The notes: generated by a model from the letters alone, not told the origin. Shown: positions 9,376-21,262, counted from the first letter of the stretch. The stretch is DNA of 64,000 bases from Hyphomicrobiales bacterium (GCA_900467685.1 UBQX01000011.1:174809-238808), one strand, 5' to 3'. Program-made: numbers and translations.

Positions 9376-9740
9376 CGCCATTCGGCGAGGCGATGCGGGA
9401 ACTGCGCCGCAAGAAAGGCGTCACGCAGAAGGAGATGGCGACCGCGCTTGGCGTATCGCAGGCCTATCTCTCGGCGCTGGAGCATGGAAACCGCAGCGCC
9501 CCGAGCTTCGATTTCATCCAGCGGGTCGCCGGCTATTTCAACATCATCTGGGATGATCTCGAAGACCTGATGCGGGTTGCCGGTCTCTCGCATCCACGCG
9601 TTGTCATCGACACGGCAGGACTTGACGCAGCCTATACCGCGCTTGCCAACCGGCTGGCCCACGAGATCAGAAACCTCGATCGCGAGACCGTTGCCGCCAT
9701 CGATGCGATGCTGGACCAGGCGAGCCGGCAAAGGGGCTAA
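9372..9740 (+). CDS. XRE-family helix-turn-helix regulator
   Basis: A 122-residue protein with a cro/C1-type helix-turn-helix at about residues 8-62; the recognition part is KEMATALGVSQAYLSALEHG. The C-terminal part (about 70-122) is helical, with an AHEIRNLDRETVAAIDAML stretch, and probably mediates dimerisation. It is the last gene of the timA-like/mltA/smr operon, overlapping smr by four bases. It may regulate its own operon, but no operator was identified. Confidence 0.88.
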   Translation: MTPFGEAMRELRRKKGVTQKEMATALGVSQAYLSALEHGNRSAPSFDFIQRVAGYFNIIWDDLEDLMRVAGLSHPRVVIDTAGLDAAYTALANRLAHEIRNLDRETVAAIDAMLDQASRQRG

Positions 9741-9788
9741 AAAAGCCCGAAGAACTGCCGCTTTCCGGGGAAAAGCGGTCCCGCAGGT

Positions 9789-9816
9789 TTGGCTTGAACG
9801 CCAAAGTGCCTATATT
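9789..9816 (+). promoter_or_regulatory. Candidate gyrB promoter
   Basis: TTGGCT at 9789-9794 and TATATT at 9811-9816 are separated by 16 bases, giving a sigma-70-like element about 130 bases before gyrB. Assigned by pattern only. Confidence 0.4.
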
Positions 9817-9947
9817 CGAAATGATAAATTCATGGTGATTCGGGCAAGGCGCCGCAGATCGTGCGCCCTGCCCAGAAACCGGCGGAATGGGTGCCTATTC
9901 AAGGCTTGCCCGCCGCATCGGTCGCCGGTTCATCTGGGAAAGTTTAA

Positions 9948-12386
<2,439 letters not shown>

Positions 12387-12420
12387 TCGGATCTGGAATC
12401 CGGCTCAGAATCTGGAAAAC

Positions 12421-12456
12421 AAAAGCCCGCCCCGAGTTGTCGAGGCGGGCTTTTTC
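12421..12456. terminator. Bidirectional terminator between gyrB and nitroreductase
   Basis: An eight-base-pair stem AGCCCGCC/GGCGGGCT (12424-12431 and 12444-12451) is flanked by AAAA on the left and TTTTT on the right, between convergent gene ends. Confidence 0.85.
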
Positions 12457-12472
12457 GTTGGTCGATCAGGGA

Positions 12473-13054
12473 TCAGGCGACGAAGACGCCGTTGCCTGCA
12501 ATCGCGGAAAGCGGCTTGCGCGGGCTCGGACCTTCACGCTCCTGCAGGCGCTCGGGCAGGGCTTCCTTTTCGCCCCGCGTGCCGATGGCAACGCCAACTT
12601 CCAGACGGAAGGATGACGGAACGTTGAACACTTCCATTGCCTTGTCATGCAGAACGCCGCCCATCGCATGGGCGTGGTAACCGAGCAGATGCGCCTGCAG
12701 GGCGAGCGACATCCAGGCGGCGCCAGCGTCGAAGGCATGGCTGTAGAAGGGCTTCTCCTCGCCCGAATCGGACGTCACCGTCTTCTGCGAGAAGATGAAG
12801 ACGAGAGCCGACGCGTTCTTCGCCCACATCGCGTTGAACTCGATCAGTGCAGAAGTGAGCTTTTCAAATTCCGGCGTGTCGCGATGTGCATAGACGAAGC
12901 GCCAGGGCTGGGCGTTCATAGCGGATGGGGCAAAGCGTGCAGCTTCGAGGATCGTCATCAGATCCTTGTCGGAGATAGCTTGCGGAACGAAGGAGCGGGG
13001 AGACCAGCGGGCGGTAAAGAGGGGATCGACGGGGAATTCTGTCTGACGCGACAT
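12473..13054 (-). CDS. Nitroreductase family FMN-dependent oxidoreductase
   Basis: A flavin reductase-fold protein of 193 residues with the family N-terminal pattern RWSPRSF and the FMN-binding stretch ARFAPSAMNAQPWRF, plus a C-terminal GTRGEKEALPERL segment. Family members reduce nitro-aromatics, quinones or flavins with NAD(P)H; the substrate cannot be told from sequence. It is convergent with gyrB and divergent from phaZ, with a palindromic candidate operator in the shared upstream region. Confidence 0.87.
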   Translation of the reverse strand: MSRQTEFPVDPLFTARWSPRSFVPQAISDKDLMTILEAARFAPSAMNAQPWRFVYAHRDTPEFEKLTSALIEFNAMWAKNASALVFIFSQKTVTSDSGEEKPFYSHAFDAGAAWMSLALQAHLLGYHAHAMGGVLHDKAMEVFNVPSSFRLEVGVAIGTRGEKEALPERLQEREGPSPRKPLSAIAGNGVFVA

Positions 13055-13412
13055 AACGATTTGCCTTGTCTTGATGTGAAGCCTTGGGGTGAATGACGTT
13101 TGAAAACTGCCTCATGAACGCCGGCGGGAGGAGCCGGTACGAGGCACGCGGACCTTAGAGCCATTCCTTTGAAGTGGGAAGAGTGTTGCAGTGCAACAGA
13201 TGTCACTGATTCGTCATTTTGGAAAAAGGCGATGCGAAGTTGATGTCCGCGCTTCGTAAGCCAGCGACTGAATTGATTGAAAACAGACGTCAATTCATCC
13301 CTATTTCTAGACTATAATCTTGATTGTTCGGAAAGGGAAAAGTGCTAGGCTCGAACAATAGTCCGGTGCAGTGCGTTACGTCATCTGTGATCCGGCAAGA
13401 AAGGCACGGCTG
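13055..13412. promoter_or_regulatory. Divergent intergenic region of nitroreductase and phaZ
   Basis: This 358-base interval has no convincing gene. It contains a perfect 15-base palindrome (13184-13198, annotated separately) and a perfect TATAAT hexamer at 13313-13318, 95 bases before phaZ; no good -35 element lies at the right distance. The short frames that cross it have no recognisable product. Confidence 0.5.
13184..13198. promoter_or_regulatory. Palindromic candidate operator, PhaR-like
   Basis: TGTTGCA-G-TGCAACA is a perfect inverted repeat of two seven-base arms. It contains TGC-N3-GCA, the core described for PhaR/AniA regulators of polyhydroxybutyrate metabolism, and lies 214 bases upstream of the PHB depolymerase gene. 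The nitroreductase gene starts 130 bases away on the other side, so the target is not settled. Confidence 0.45.
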
Positions 13413-14705
13413 ATGTTCTATCAGATGTATGAGTTCAACCATGCGGTCATGGCCCCATGGAGAGCAGCGGCAGAGGCAATGCGCGTAGCCTACCGCAACC
13501 CCTTCAATCCTCTTTCGCTCACTGCCTATGGGCGCACGATGGCCGCAGGCTTCGAAGTGTTCGAGCGCGCCACACGGCGTTATGGCAAGCCTGAGTTCGG
13601 CCTGCACCATACGGTTATTGGAGACGAGGAAGTCTCGGTCCACGAGAAGATCGTCTGGAAGAAGCCCTTCTGCAATCTCCTGCATTTCGAGCGCGTGCTG
13701 CCGCAAGGTGCTGAGCGCGGCCCGAAATTGCTGATGGTCGCGCCCATGTCCGGCCACTATGCCACGTTGCTGCGCGGCACGGTCGAGACCATGCTGCCGC
13801 ATGCCGATGTCTACATCACCGATTGGGTAGATGCCCGCATGGTGCCGGTGCAGGATGGCACATTCGATCTGGATGATTACATCGACTATGTCATCGAAAT
13901 GATCCGCTTCCTCGGCCCCGACACGCATCTGATGGCCGTCTGTCAGCCCTCCGTTCCTGTTCTCGCGGCGGCCGCCGTGATGGCGATGGATGACGATCCG
14001 AACGTGCCGGCCTCCATGACCCTCATGGGCGGACCGATCGACACCCGCAGCAATCCGACGGCGGTCAACCGCCTTGCTGAAAACAAGCCGATCGAATGGT
14101 TCGCGGAAAATGTCGTCATGCAGGTTCCTTGGCCGCAGCCGGGTGCCATGCGTCTCGTCTATCCGGGCTTCCTGCAATTGACCGGCTTTATGTCGATGAA
14201 CCTCGATCGCCACATGACCGCGCAGAAGGATTTCTTCTTCCATCTGGTCAAGAATGACGGCGAGCCTGCCGAGAAGCACCGTGAGTTCTACGACGAATAT
14301 CTCGCCGTCATGGACCTGACCGCCGAGTTCTACCTTCAGACGGTCGACACCGTCTTCATCCGTCACGCCCTGCCGAAGGGCGAGATGACCCATCGCGGCC
14401 GTCTTATCGACCTCAAGGCCATCACCAAGACGGCGCTGATGACGGTCGAGGGCGAGAATGACGACATTTCAGGCGTCGGCCAGACGGCTGCAGCGCAGAC
14501 GCTCTGCGCGTCTATCCCGGACGGCATGCGGATGCATTATCTGCAGCCGGATGTCGGCCACTATGGCGTCTTCAACGGCTCCCGCTTCCGCCGCGAGATC
14601 GCGCCGCGCATCTTGAACTTCATGAAGGCGAACGCGCTTGAGAACCGTTCGGCCTCGGCTGAAACGCCCCGCGTCGTCAAGGGCCGCTTCAGCCGCAAGT
14701 CCTGA
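13413..14705 (+). CDS. phaZ: Intracellular polyhydroxybutyrate depolymerase
   Basis: Degrades stored PHB granules to hydroxybutyrate units. The 430 residues match the PhaZ1-type intracellular depolymerase family: start MFYQMYEFNHAVMAPW, the APMSGHYATLLRGTV segment and, at about residue 177, the Cys of VCQPSVPVLAA, which aligns with the nucleophilic Cys of the Ralstonia enzyme; a late His is in QPDVGHYGVFNG. The frame is open 14 codons upstream, but MFYQ is the family start. No pha synthesis genes are nearby. Confidence 0.92.
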   Translation: MFYQMYEFNHAVMAPWRAAAEAMRVAYRNPFNPLSLTAYGRTMAAGFEVFERATRRYGKPEFGLHHTVIGDEEVSVHEKIVWKKPFCNLLHFERVLPQGAERGPKLLMVAPMSGHYATLLRGTVETMLPHADVYITDWVDARMVPVQDGTFDLDDYIDYVIEMIRFLGPDTHLMAVCQPSVPVLAAAAVMAMDDDPNVPASMTLMGGPIDTRSNPTAVNRLAENKPIEWFAENVVMQVPWPQPGAMRLVYPGFLQLTGFMSMNLDRHMTAQKDFFFHLVKNDGEPAEKHREFYDEYLAVMDLTAEFYLQTVDTVFIRHALPKGEMTHRGRLIDLKAITKTALMTVEGENDDISGVGQTAAAQTLCASIPDGMRMHYLQPDVGHYGVFNGSRFRREIAPRILNFMKANALENRSASAETPRVVKGRFSRKS

Positions 14706-14762
14706 ACTCACGGTCGGATTAGACCGAAATCCTCCAGCGTTTCGCAGCGCTTATCCGGTTTT

Positions 14763-14796
14763 GGCCCGGATCGCCTTGAAAGCGATCCGGGCCTTT
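14763..14796 (+). terminator. Terminator-like hairpin after phaZ
   Basis: A perfect twelve-base-pair stem (GGCCCGGATCGC at 14763-14774 and GCGATCCGGGCC at 14782-14793) is followed by only TTT before CCC. The stem is strong but the T-tract is weak. Confidence 0.65.
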
Positions 14797-14857
14797 CCCA
14801 CTTCGTTATCAGTGAGATCGCATGGGGCGGTCTCCTTGAAAAAACGAGGTTTCTTCA

Positions 14858-15292
14858 ATGAAACAGTCTGCCTGGATCCGTCCGGAATGGAATCCGGCGA
14901 CCATCGCGCTCATGGTATTGGGTTTCGTGATCTCTTGGCCGTTGGGCCTGGCGATGCTCGCCTATATCCTGTTCGGCGACCGACTGCATGAGTTCAAGCG
15001 CGAAGCGAACGCCACCGTTGATCGCGGCTTCGAGACCGTTCGCCGCTACACCGGCGGCAAGGGCTTCAGCCAGTATGCCGGCGGAACCGGCAATGCCGCC
15101 TTTGACGACTGGCGCCGCCAGGAGTTGGAGCGCATCGAGAACGAGCGCCGCAAGCTCGACGAGGCGCGCCGCGAATTCGATGAGTATGTGAGTGAGCTGC
15201 GCCGCGCGAAGGACCAGGAGGAGTTCTCCAAATTCATGCGCGACCGCAATGCCCGCAACGGCAACGATACGAATGGAACGACGGGCAACTGA
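14858..15292 (+). CDS. DUF2852 family membrane-anchored coiled-coil protein
   Basis: A 144-residue protein of unknown function matching the alphaproteobacterial DUF2852 pattern. It has one long hydrophobic segment (residues about 13-38, starting WNPATIALMVLGFVISWPLG), then a linker, and from about residue 85 a highly charged coiled-coil-like helix rich in Arg and Glu (RRQELERIENERRKLDEARR). The tail is Asn/Gly-rich. This suggests an inner-membrane anchor with a cytoplasmic coiled coil. It is a single gene, flanked by terminators on both sides. Confidence 0.8.
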   Translation: MKQSAWIRPEWNPATIALMVLGFVISWPLGLAMLAYILFGDRLHEFKREANATVDRGFETVRRYTGGKGFSQYAGGTGNAAFDDWRRQELERIENERRKLDEARREFDEYVSELRRAKDQEEFSKFMRDRNARNGNDTNGTTGN

Positions 15293-15314
15293 TCCGTCTG
15301 ACTGTTGTGAACGG

Positions 15315-15342
15315 CCGGCCTTCGTCCGAAGGCCGGTTTTTT
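15315..15342 (+). terminator. Rho-independent terminator after DUF2852 gene
   Basis: A ten-base-pair perfect inverted repeat (CCGGCCTTCG at 15315-15324 and CGAAGGCCGG at 15327-15336) is followed by six Ts. Confidence 0.85.
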
Positions 15343-15401
15343 CGTGCCGGGAGTTTAGCCGAATCGGCTAAAGATGCGCAGATCACAAGACAAAGACCGA
15401 G

Positions 15402-16142
15402 ATGTTTTTCAGACGATCCAAACCCGCAGAGCCGCAGCAAAGGACGGTCAGCGTTGCCGGCCGTGCCATTCCGCTGACGATCCGCAGCGACCGGCGCGCC
15501 ACGCGGCTGACGCTGCGCATCGAGCCAGGCGGACGGGCGCTGAAGATGACCGTGCCATTGGGCGTGCCGATCCGCGATGTCGAAGATTTTCTGGAGCGCC
15601 ATCACGGCTGGTTGACCACGCGCCTCTCCAATCTTCCCAGCGAAGCTGGTTTGCGTGAGGGCGGTCAGATCATGCTGCGCGGCGTCAGTCATCGCATCGT
15701 GCTGACCGGCAAGCTCCGCGGCCTGACGGAAAAGTCGCAGATCGAAGGGGAGCCGGTTCTTCTCGTCAGCGGCGAGCCGCAGAATCTCGGCCGCCGGCTC
15801 TCCGATTTCCTCAAAAAGGAAGCCAAGCGCGATCTGGAGGAATTGGCGCGCTATCATGCCCGCATCAGCGGCAAGCGCATTTCCTCGATCAGTTTCAAGG
15901 ACACGAAAAGCCGTTGGGGCTCCTGCACCCATGACGGACACTTGAGCTTTTCCTGGCGTATCGTCATGGCCCCGCCATCTGTCATCGACTATCTGGCGGC
16001 CCACGAAGTGGCGCATCTCACAGAGATGAACCACGGTCCACGCTTCTGGGCCCTGTGCGAAAAGCTCTGCCCAGGAACCAAGGAAGCCAAGTCCTGGCTC
16101 AAGCGCCACGGCTCTGCGCTCCACGCGATTGATTTCAGCTGA
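15402..16142 (+). CDS. YgjP-like (DUF45) zinc metallopeptidase family protein
   Basis: The 246-residue protein has the YgjP/DUF45 layout: an N-terminal beta-rich part with RSDRRATRLTLRI, the TKSRWGSCT motif near the middle, and the zinc-binding HEVAHLTEMNHGPRFW, where the two His of HExxH and a later His ligate the metal. Related SprT/WSS1-type proteases act on DNA-protein crosslinks, but the function of bacterial YgjP-like proteins is largely unknown. No signal peptide is present, so it is probably cytoplasmic. It lies just upstream of the trp genes with a gap of about 97 bases. Confidence 0.88.
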   Translation: MFFRRSKPAEPQQRTVSVAGRAIPLTIRSDRRATRLTLRIEPGGRALKMTVPLGVPIRDVEDFLERHHGWLTTRLSNLPSEAGLREGGQIMLRGVSHRIVLTGKLRGLTEKSQIEGEPVLLVSGEPQNLGRRLSDFLKKEAKRDLEELARYHARISGKRISSISFKDTKSRWGSCTHDGHLSFSWRIVMAPPSVIDYLAAHEVAHLTEMNHGPRFWALCEKLCPGTKEAKSWLKRHGSALHAIDFS

Positions 16143-16239
16143 GCCGGCACGTTCCAGACGTTACCGATAGCGCAATGCGATCAGTCCATAACGCAAATTG
16201 GCTCGACTCTTTTGCCGTTTCATGCGAGTGCCAACAGCC

Positions 16240-16914
16240 ATGACATTCTCGATCAAGATCTGTGGTCTCAAGACGCCCGAGGCGGTGGAACTCGCTGTCC
16301 GCCGCGGCGCGACCCATATCGGCTTCATCTTCTTTGCCAAGAGCCCGCGCTATGTCGAGCCGATGGACGCTGCCCGCCTGGCGGAAGCCGTCCGCGGCAA
16401 GGCGAAAATCGTTTCGGTCACCGTCGATGCCGACACGGACTTCCTTGATGAAATCGTTGACGAGCTGAAGCCGGATATCCTCCAGCTTCACGGACACGAA
16501 AACGTCGATGAACTGCTGCGTCTGAAGGCATTCTATGCCAAGCCGGTGATGAAGGCCTTTTCCGTCCGCGATGCGGATGATCTGGCGCGCGTCGATCCCT
16601 ATATTGGGGTTGCCGATCGTTTCCTCTTCGACGCCAAGGCGCCGAAAGGGTCGGAACTGCCCGGTGGCAATGGGGTTTCGTTCGACTGGTCGCTGCTCGA
16701 TGTGCTTGACGACGATGTCGATTACATGCTTTCCGGTGGCCTCAACAAGGACAATGTGGCGGACGCCATCCTGAAAACCCGCTGCTCCGGCATCGACGTG
16801 TCGTCCGGGGTCGAGAGCGAACCGGGCGTCAAGAGCCTGGACAAGATGAATGAATTTTTCGATGCGGCTGAACGCGCAATCGCGATGCGCAAGGGCCCTG
16901 GGAGTTTGATGTGA
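16240..16914 (+). CDS. trpF: Phosphoribosylanthranilate isomerase
   Basis: Third step of tryptophan synthesis, an Amadori rearrangement of phosphoribosylanthranilate. The TIM-barrel protein of 224 residues starts [19 protein letters not shown] with the catalytic Cys, and ends with the phosphate-binding [10 protein letters not shown] and [10 protein letters not shown] motifs. In-frame ATGs exist upstream at 16198 and 16222, but 16240 best fits the family. The stop overlaps the GTG start of trpB (GTGA). The trpF-trpB-trpA-accD-folC order is typical of rhizobia. Confidence 0.94.
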   Translation: MTFSIKICGLKTPEAVELAVRRGATHIGFIFFAKSPRYVEPMDAARLAEAVRGKAKIVSVTVDADTDFLDEIVDELKPDILQLHGHENVDELLRLKAFYAKPVMKAFSVRDADDLARVDPYIGVADRFLFDAKAPKGSELPGGNGVSFDWSLLDVLDDDVDYMLSGGLNKDNVADAILKTRCSGIDVSSGVESEPGVKSLDKMNEFFDAAERAIAMRKGPGSLM

Positions 16915-18131
16915 ACGAGACGCCAAAGCTGAATTCCTTCCGCGCCGGTCCCGATGAGGACGGCCGTTTCGGTATATACGGCGGCCGCTTTGTGGCCGAA
17001 ACGCTGATGCCGTTGATCCTCGATCTCGAGGCAGAGTTCAAGAAGGCCAAGACCGATCCCGAGTTCCAGGCCGAACTTGCCAATCTCGGCACGCATTATA
17101 TCGGTCGCCCTAGCCCGCTCTATTTCGCCGAGCGCCTGACGGCCGAACTTGGCGGCGCGAAGATTTATTTCAAGCGCGACGAGCTGAACCATACGGGTTC
17201 GCACAAGATCAACAATTGCATCGGCCAGATCCTGCTCGCCAAGCGGATGGGCAAGAAGCGCATCATCGCCGAAACCGGCGCCGGCCAGCATGGCGTGGCC
17301 TCGGCAACCGTTGCCGCCCGCTTCGGCTTTCCCTGCGTCGTCTATATGGGCGCGACCGATGTCGAGCGTCAGGCCCCGAACGTCTTCCGCATGAAGCTGC
17401 TGGGCGCCGAAGTGAAGCCGGTGACCGCCGGACACGGCACGCTCAAGGATGCGATGAACGAAGCGCTGCGCGATTGGGTCACCAATGTCGACGACACTTA
17501 TTACATCATCGGCACGGCTGCCGGCCCGCATCCCTATCCGGAAATCGTTCGCGAGTTCCAGTCGGTGATCGGCAAGGAAGCCAAGGAACAGATGATGGCC
17601 GCCGAAGGTCGCCTGCCGGATATGCTGGTCGCGGCTGTGGGCGGTGGCTCCAACGCCATCGGCCTTTTCCACCCCTTCCTGGATGATGACTCCGTCAAGA
17701 TCGTCGGCGTCGAAGCCGGCGGCAAAGGTCTCGACGGCGAGGAACATTGTGCGTCTCTGACGGCGGGTTCGCCCGGCGTTCTGCACGGCAACCGCACCTA
17801 TCTGCTGCAGGACAGCGACGGCCAGATCAAGGAAGGTCACTCGATCTCCGCTGGCCTCGACTATCCCGGCATCGGCCCGGAACATTCCTGGCTGAAGGAT
17901 ACTGGCCGCGTCGAATACGTGCCGATCATGGACAATGAAGCGCTCGACGCCTTCCAGATGCTGACCCGCACCGAAGGCATCATCCCGGCGCTGGAACCCA
18001 GCCATGCGCTCGCTGAAGTCATCAAGCGCGCGCCGAAGATGGACAAGGACCAGATCATTCTGATGAACCTCTGTGGCCGCGGCGACAAGGACATCTTCAC
18101 CGTTGGCAAGATTCTCGGAATGGGGCTCTGA
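16911..18131 (+). CDS. trpB: Tryptophan synthase beta subunit
   Basis: PLP enzyme that joins indole and serine. The 406-residue protein contains the PLP lysine in [12 protein letters not shown], the [10 protein letters not shown] segment and the glycine loop [12 protein letters not shown] that binds the PLP phosphate. It starts with GTG overlapping the trpF stop. It is five bases upstream of trpA, with which it forms the synthase complex. Confidence 0.97.
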   Translation: MNETPKLNSFRAGPDEDGRFGIYGGRFVAETLMPLILDLEAEFKKAKTDPEFQAELANLGTHYIGRPSPLYFAERLTAELGGAKIYFKRDELNHTGSHKINNCIGQILLAKRMGKKRIIAETGAGQHGVASATVAARFGFPCVVYMGATDVERQAPNVFRMKLLGAEVKPVTAGHGTLKDAMNEALRDWVTNVDDTYYIIGTAAGPHPYPEIVREFQSVIGKEAKEQMMAAEGRLPDMLVAAVGGGSNAIGLFHPFLDDDSVKIVGVEAGGKGLDGEEHCASLTAGSPGVLHGNRTYLLQDSDGQIKEGHSISAGLDYPGIGPEHSWLKDTGRVEYVPIMDNEALDAFQMLTRTEGIIPALEPSHALAEVIKRAPKMDKDQIILMNLCGRGDKDIFTVGKILGMGL

Positions 18132-18136
18132 TCGTC

Positions 18137-18976
18137 ATGACCGCACGTATGGACAAACGCTTTGCCGACCTGAAGGCCGATGGCCGTCCGGCCCTCGTGA
18201 CCTATTTCATGGGCGGCGATCCGGATTTCGAAACTTCGATGAAGATCATGCAGGCGCTGCCGAAGGCAGGCGCCGACATCATCGAGCTCGGCATGCCCTT
18301 CTCCGATCCGATGGCAGACGGTCCGGCGATCCAGCTGGCCGGACAGCGCGCGCTGAAGGCAGGCCAGAACCTCGCCAAGACCATCGACATGGCCCGCCGT
18401 TTCCGCGAGACGGATCAGGATACGCCGATCGTCCTGATGGGCTATTACAACCCGATCTACATCTACGGCGTCGAGCGCTTCATCGAAGACGCACTGGCCG
18501 CCGGCATCGACGGCCTGATCGTCGTGGACCTGCCGGCCGAAATGGATGACGAGCTTTGCATCCCGGCCGTTGCCCGCGGCATCAACTTCATCCGCCTGAC
18601 GACGCCGACGACGGACAACAAGCGCCTGCCGCGCGTTCTCCAGAACTCGTCCGGGTTTGTCTATTACGTATCGATGAACGGCATCACCGGTTCGGCTCTT
18701 CCGGACCCGTCGCTGATTGCGGGTGCAGTCGCCCGCATCAAGGGACATACCGAGCTTCCGATCTGCGTCGGCTTCGGCGTCAAGACGGCCGAACATGCCC
18801 GCCTGATTGGCGCTTCCGCCGATGGCGTTGTCGTCGGTACGGCCATCGTCAACCAGATCGCGCTCAGCCTGAGCAAGGATGGTCAGGCCACGCAGGATAC
18901 GGTTCCGAGCGTTGAAACGCTCGTCCGCGGCCTTTCGACCGGCGTCCGTGCTGCCCGCCTCAAAGCGGCCGAATAA
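18137..18976 (+). CDS. trpA: Tryptophan synthase alpha subunit
   Basis: Cleaves indole-3-glycerol phosphate to indole, which is channelled to TrpB. The 279 residues contain the catalytic Glu and Asp in [17 protein letters not shown], the loop ending DLPAE, and the phosphate site [12 protein letters not shown]. Length is normal. It is the last trp gene of the cluster and is followed by accD after 37 bases. Confidence 0.97.
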   Translation: MTARMDKRFADLKADGRPALVTYFMGGDPDFETSMKIMQALPKAGADIIELGMPFSDPMADGPAIQLAGQRALKAGQNLAKTIDMARRFRETDQDTPIVLMGYYNPIYIYGVERFIEDALAAGIDGLIVVDLPAEMDDELCIPAVARGINFIRLTTPTTDNKRLPRVLQNSSGFVYYVSMNGITGSALPDPSLIAGAVARIKGHTELPICVGFGVKTAEHARLIGASADGVVVGTAIVNQIALSLSKDGQATQDTVPSVETLVRGLSTGVRAARLKAAE

Positions 18977-19013
18977 GCGCGCTTAAGAAGATCCAGAACA
19001 AGGAGTTTCACCC

Positions 19014-19880
19014 ATGAACTGGCTGACCAATTACGTTCGCCCGCGTATCAACTCGATGCTGGGCCGTCGCGAGGTTCCGGAAAACCTCTGGATCAAATGC
19101 CCGGAAACGGGCGAGATGGTCTTTCACAAGGACCTTGAGGAAAACCAGTGGGTGATCCCCGCCTCCGGCCATCACATGAAGATGCCCGGCAAGGCGCGTC
19201 TCGCCTGGCTGTTCGATAACGGCCAGTTCGAGCTGATGTCGCAGCCGAAGGTAGCGCAGGACCCGCTGAAGTTCCGCGATTCCAAGAAATACAGCGATCG
19301 CCTCAAGGACAGCCGCACCAAGACCGAGCTCGAGGACACGATCCTCGCCGGCGTCGGCACGATCAGCGGCGTCAAGGCTGTCGGCGTGGTTCACGAGTTC
19401 GAATTCATGGGCGGTTCGCTCGGCACCGCTGCCGGCGAAGCGATTATCGCAGCCTTTGAAAAGGCGATTGCCGAGAAGTGCCCGCTGGTCATGTTCCCGG
19501 CTTCCGGCGGCGCGCGCATGCAGGAAGGCATCCTCTCGCTGATGCAGCTGCCGCGTACGACGGTTGCCGTCGAGATGTTGAAGGAAGCGGGCCTGCCCTA
19601 TATTGTGGTTCTCACCAACCCGACGACAGGCGGCGTTACGGCCTCCTACGCCATGCTGGGTGATATCCATATCGCCGAACCCGGCGCGCTGATCGGCTTC
19701 GCCGGCCGCCGCGTCATCGAACAGACGATCCGCGAAAAGCTGCCCGAGGGCTTCCAGACGGCGGAATATCTCTATCAGCACGGCATGGTCGATATGGTCC
19801 TCCATCGCCACAAGATCCCGGAAACCATCGGCCGCATTCTCTCCATGCTGAGCGAAGGCGTGAAGTCCAAGGCGGCCTGA
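19014..19880 (+). CDS. accD: Acetyl-CoA carboxylase carboxyltransferase beta subunit
   Basis: With AccA, transfers carboxyl from biotin-carrier protein to acetyl-CoA for fatty acid synthesis. The 288-residue protein has the carboxyltransferase core with [17 protein letters not shown] and [17 protein letters not shown]. The N-terminal region that forms a four-Cys zinc ribbon in E. coli ([20 protein letters not shown] here) keeps only one Cys, so the metal site is degenerate. It has a clear AAGGAG ribosome-binding site and lies between trpA and folC. Confidence 0.95.
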   Translation: MNWLTNYVRPRINSMLGRREVPENLWIKCPETGEMVFHKDLEENQWVIPASGHHMKMPGKARLAWLFDNGQFELMSQPKVAQDPLKFRDSKKYSDRLKDSRTKTELEDTILAGVGTISGVKAVGVVHEFEFMGGSLGTAAGEAIIAAFEKAIAEKCPLVMFPASGGARMQEGILSLMQLPRTTVAVEMLKEAGLPYIVVLTNPTTGGVTASYAMLGDIHIAEPGALIGFAGRRVIEQTIREKLPEGFQTAEYLYQHGMVDMVLHRHKIPETIGRILSMLSEGVKSKAA

Positions 19881-19903
19881 TCCGTCAAGCCAAGCGAGCG
19901 TCC

Positions 19904-21232
19904 GTGAGCAAAGCCGCACTGGAAATCGACAAGTTGATGGCCCTTCATCCGAAGGGCTTCGATCTTTCACTCGATCGTATCCGCCGGCTGCTCGATCGGC
20001 TCGGTAACCCTGAGAAGCGTCTGCCGCCGGTGATCCACATCGCCGGCACGAACGGCAAGGGCTCGACCTCGGCCTTCTGCCGGGCGCTCCTGGAGGCCAA
20101 GGGCCTTTCCGTTCACGTCCACACCTCGCCTCACCTCGTCAACTGGCATGAACGCTACCGGCTTGGCCGCAAGGGAAGCCGTGGCGAACTGGTCGATGAC
20201 GAGACGCTTGCACATGCGATCCGCCGCGTCGGCGGCGCCAATGCCGGCGAATATATCACGGTGTTCGAAATCCTGACGGCCGTCATGTTCGTGCTCTTTG
20301 CCGAACACCCCGCCGATGCGGCGATTGTCGAAGTCGGCCTCGGTGGCCGATTCGATGCGACCAATGTGATCGCCAACCCCGCCGCCTGCATCATCACGTC
20401 GATCTCCCTTGATCACGTTGCCTATCTCGGCGACCGGGTGGAATTGATCGCGGCCGAGAAGGCCGGCATCATGAAGCGTGGTCGTCCGGTGGTGATCGGT
20501 TACCAGGCCGAAGGTGCCGCACTCGACGTTCTGGTCGAAACTGCGGAACGCCTCGGCTGCCCGCATTCCGTCTTCGGGCAGGATTTTCTGGCGTTCGAGG
20601 AATTCGGGCGCCTGGTCTATCAGGACGAATTCGGTCTTTCCGATCTGCCGCTGCCGCGTCTGCCGGGACGTCATCAGTATGGCAATGCCGCTGCCGCTAT
20701 CCGCGGCGTCAAGGCGGCTGGCTTCGATCTCGACGAGGCCACGATCGCCGCTGCCCTCAAGTCTGTCGAATGGCCGGCGCGCATGCAGCGGCTGCCCGAG
20801 GGACGCCTTTCGGGCTTTGCGCCCGCAGGCGCGGAAATCTGGCTGGATGGCGGGCATAATCCTGGCGCGGGCGTCGTGATTGCCGAAGCGTTGGCCGAAC
20901 TGGAAGAAAAACAACCCCGCCCGCTTTTCATGATCGCCGGTATGATCAACACGAAGGATGCCACGGGCTTTTTCCGCGCCTTTACCGATCTCGTCGAAAC
21001 GGTCTTCACCGTTCCGGTCGATCAATCGGAGGCGAGTGTTGACCCTGTCGCTCTTGCGACTGACGCACAGACGGCGGGTTTGATGGCGCGTCCGCGCTCC
21101 TCGGTCGAGGAGGCCCTCAAGGAAATCGCAAGCCTTGTCGAACCGGGTGAAGAGCCGCCGCGCATCTTCATCGGCGGTTCGCTCTATCTCGCGGGCACCG
21201 TTCTTCGCGACAACGGGACACCCCCGACATGA
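19904..21232 (+). CDS. folC: Bifunctional folylpolyglutamate synthase/dihydrofolate synthase
   Basis: Adds glutamate to dihydropteroate and to folates. The 442 residues have the Mur-ligase-like ATP loop HIAGTNGKGSTSAFCRALL, the VEVGLGGRFDATNVI segment and the C-terminal DGGHNPGAG motif. It starts at GTG 19904, 23 bases after accD. A terminator follows directly after the stop and is shared with the convergent trxA. Confidence 0.95.
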   Translation: MSKAALEIDKLMALHPKGFDLSLDRIRRLLDRLGNPEKRLPPVIHIAGTNGKGSTSAFCRALLEAKGLSVHVHTSPHLVNWHERYRLGRKGSRGELVDDETLAHAIRRVGGANAGEYITVFEILTAVMFVLFAEHPADAAIVEVGLGGRFDATNVIANPAACIITSISLDHVAYLGDRVELIAAEKAGIMKRGRPVVIGYQAEGAALDVLVETAERLGCPHSVFGQDFLAFEEFGRLVYQDEFGLSDLPLPRLPGRHQYGNAAAAIRGVKAAGFDLDEATIAAALKSVEWPARMQRLPEGRLSGFAPAGAEIWLDGGHNPGAGVVIAEALAELEEKQPRPLFMIAGMINTKDATGFFRAFTDLVETVFTVPVDQSEASVDPVALATDAQTAGLMARPRSSVEEALKEIASLVEPGEEPPRIFIGGSLYLAGTVLRDNGTPPT

Positions 21233-21262
21233 AAAAAGGCCCGGTTTATCCCGGGCCTTTTC
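21233..21262. terminator. Bidirectional terminator between folC and trxA
   Basis: AAAAGGCCCGG (21234-21244) and CCGGGCCTTTT (21251-21261) form an eleven-base-pair stem with a six-base loop, immediately after the folC stop. Confidence 0.88.

Noticed and set aside
9741..9780. CCGCTTT/AAAGCGG stem after the XRE gene, considered as a terminator
   Set aside because: No T-tract follows the short stem, so it is not supported as intrinsic termination.
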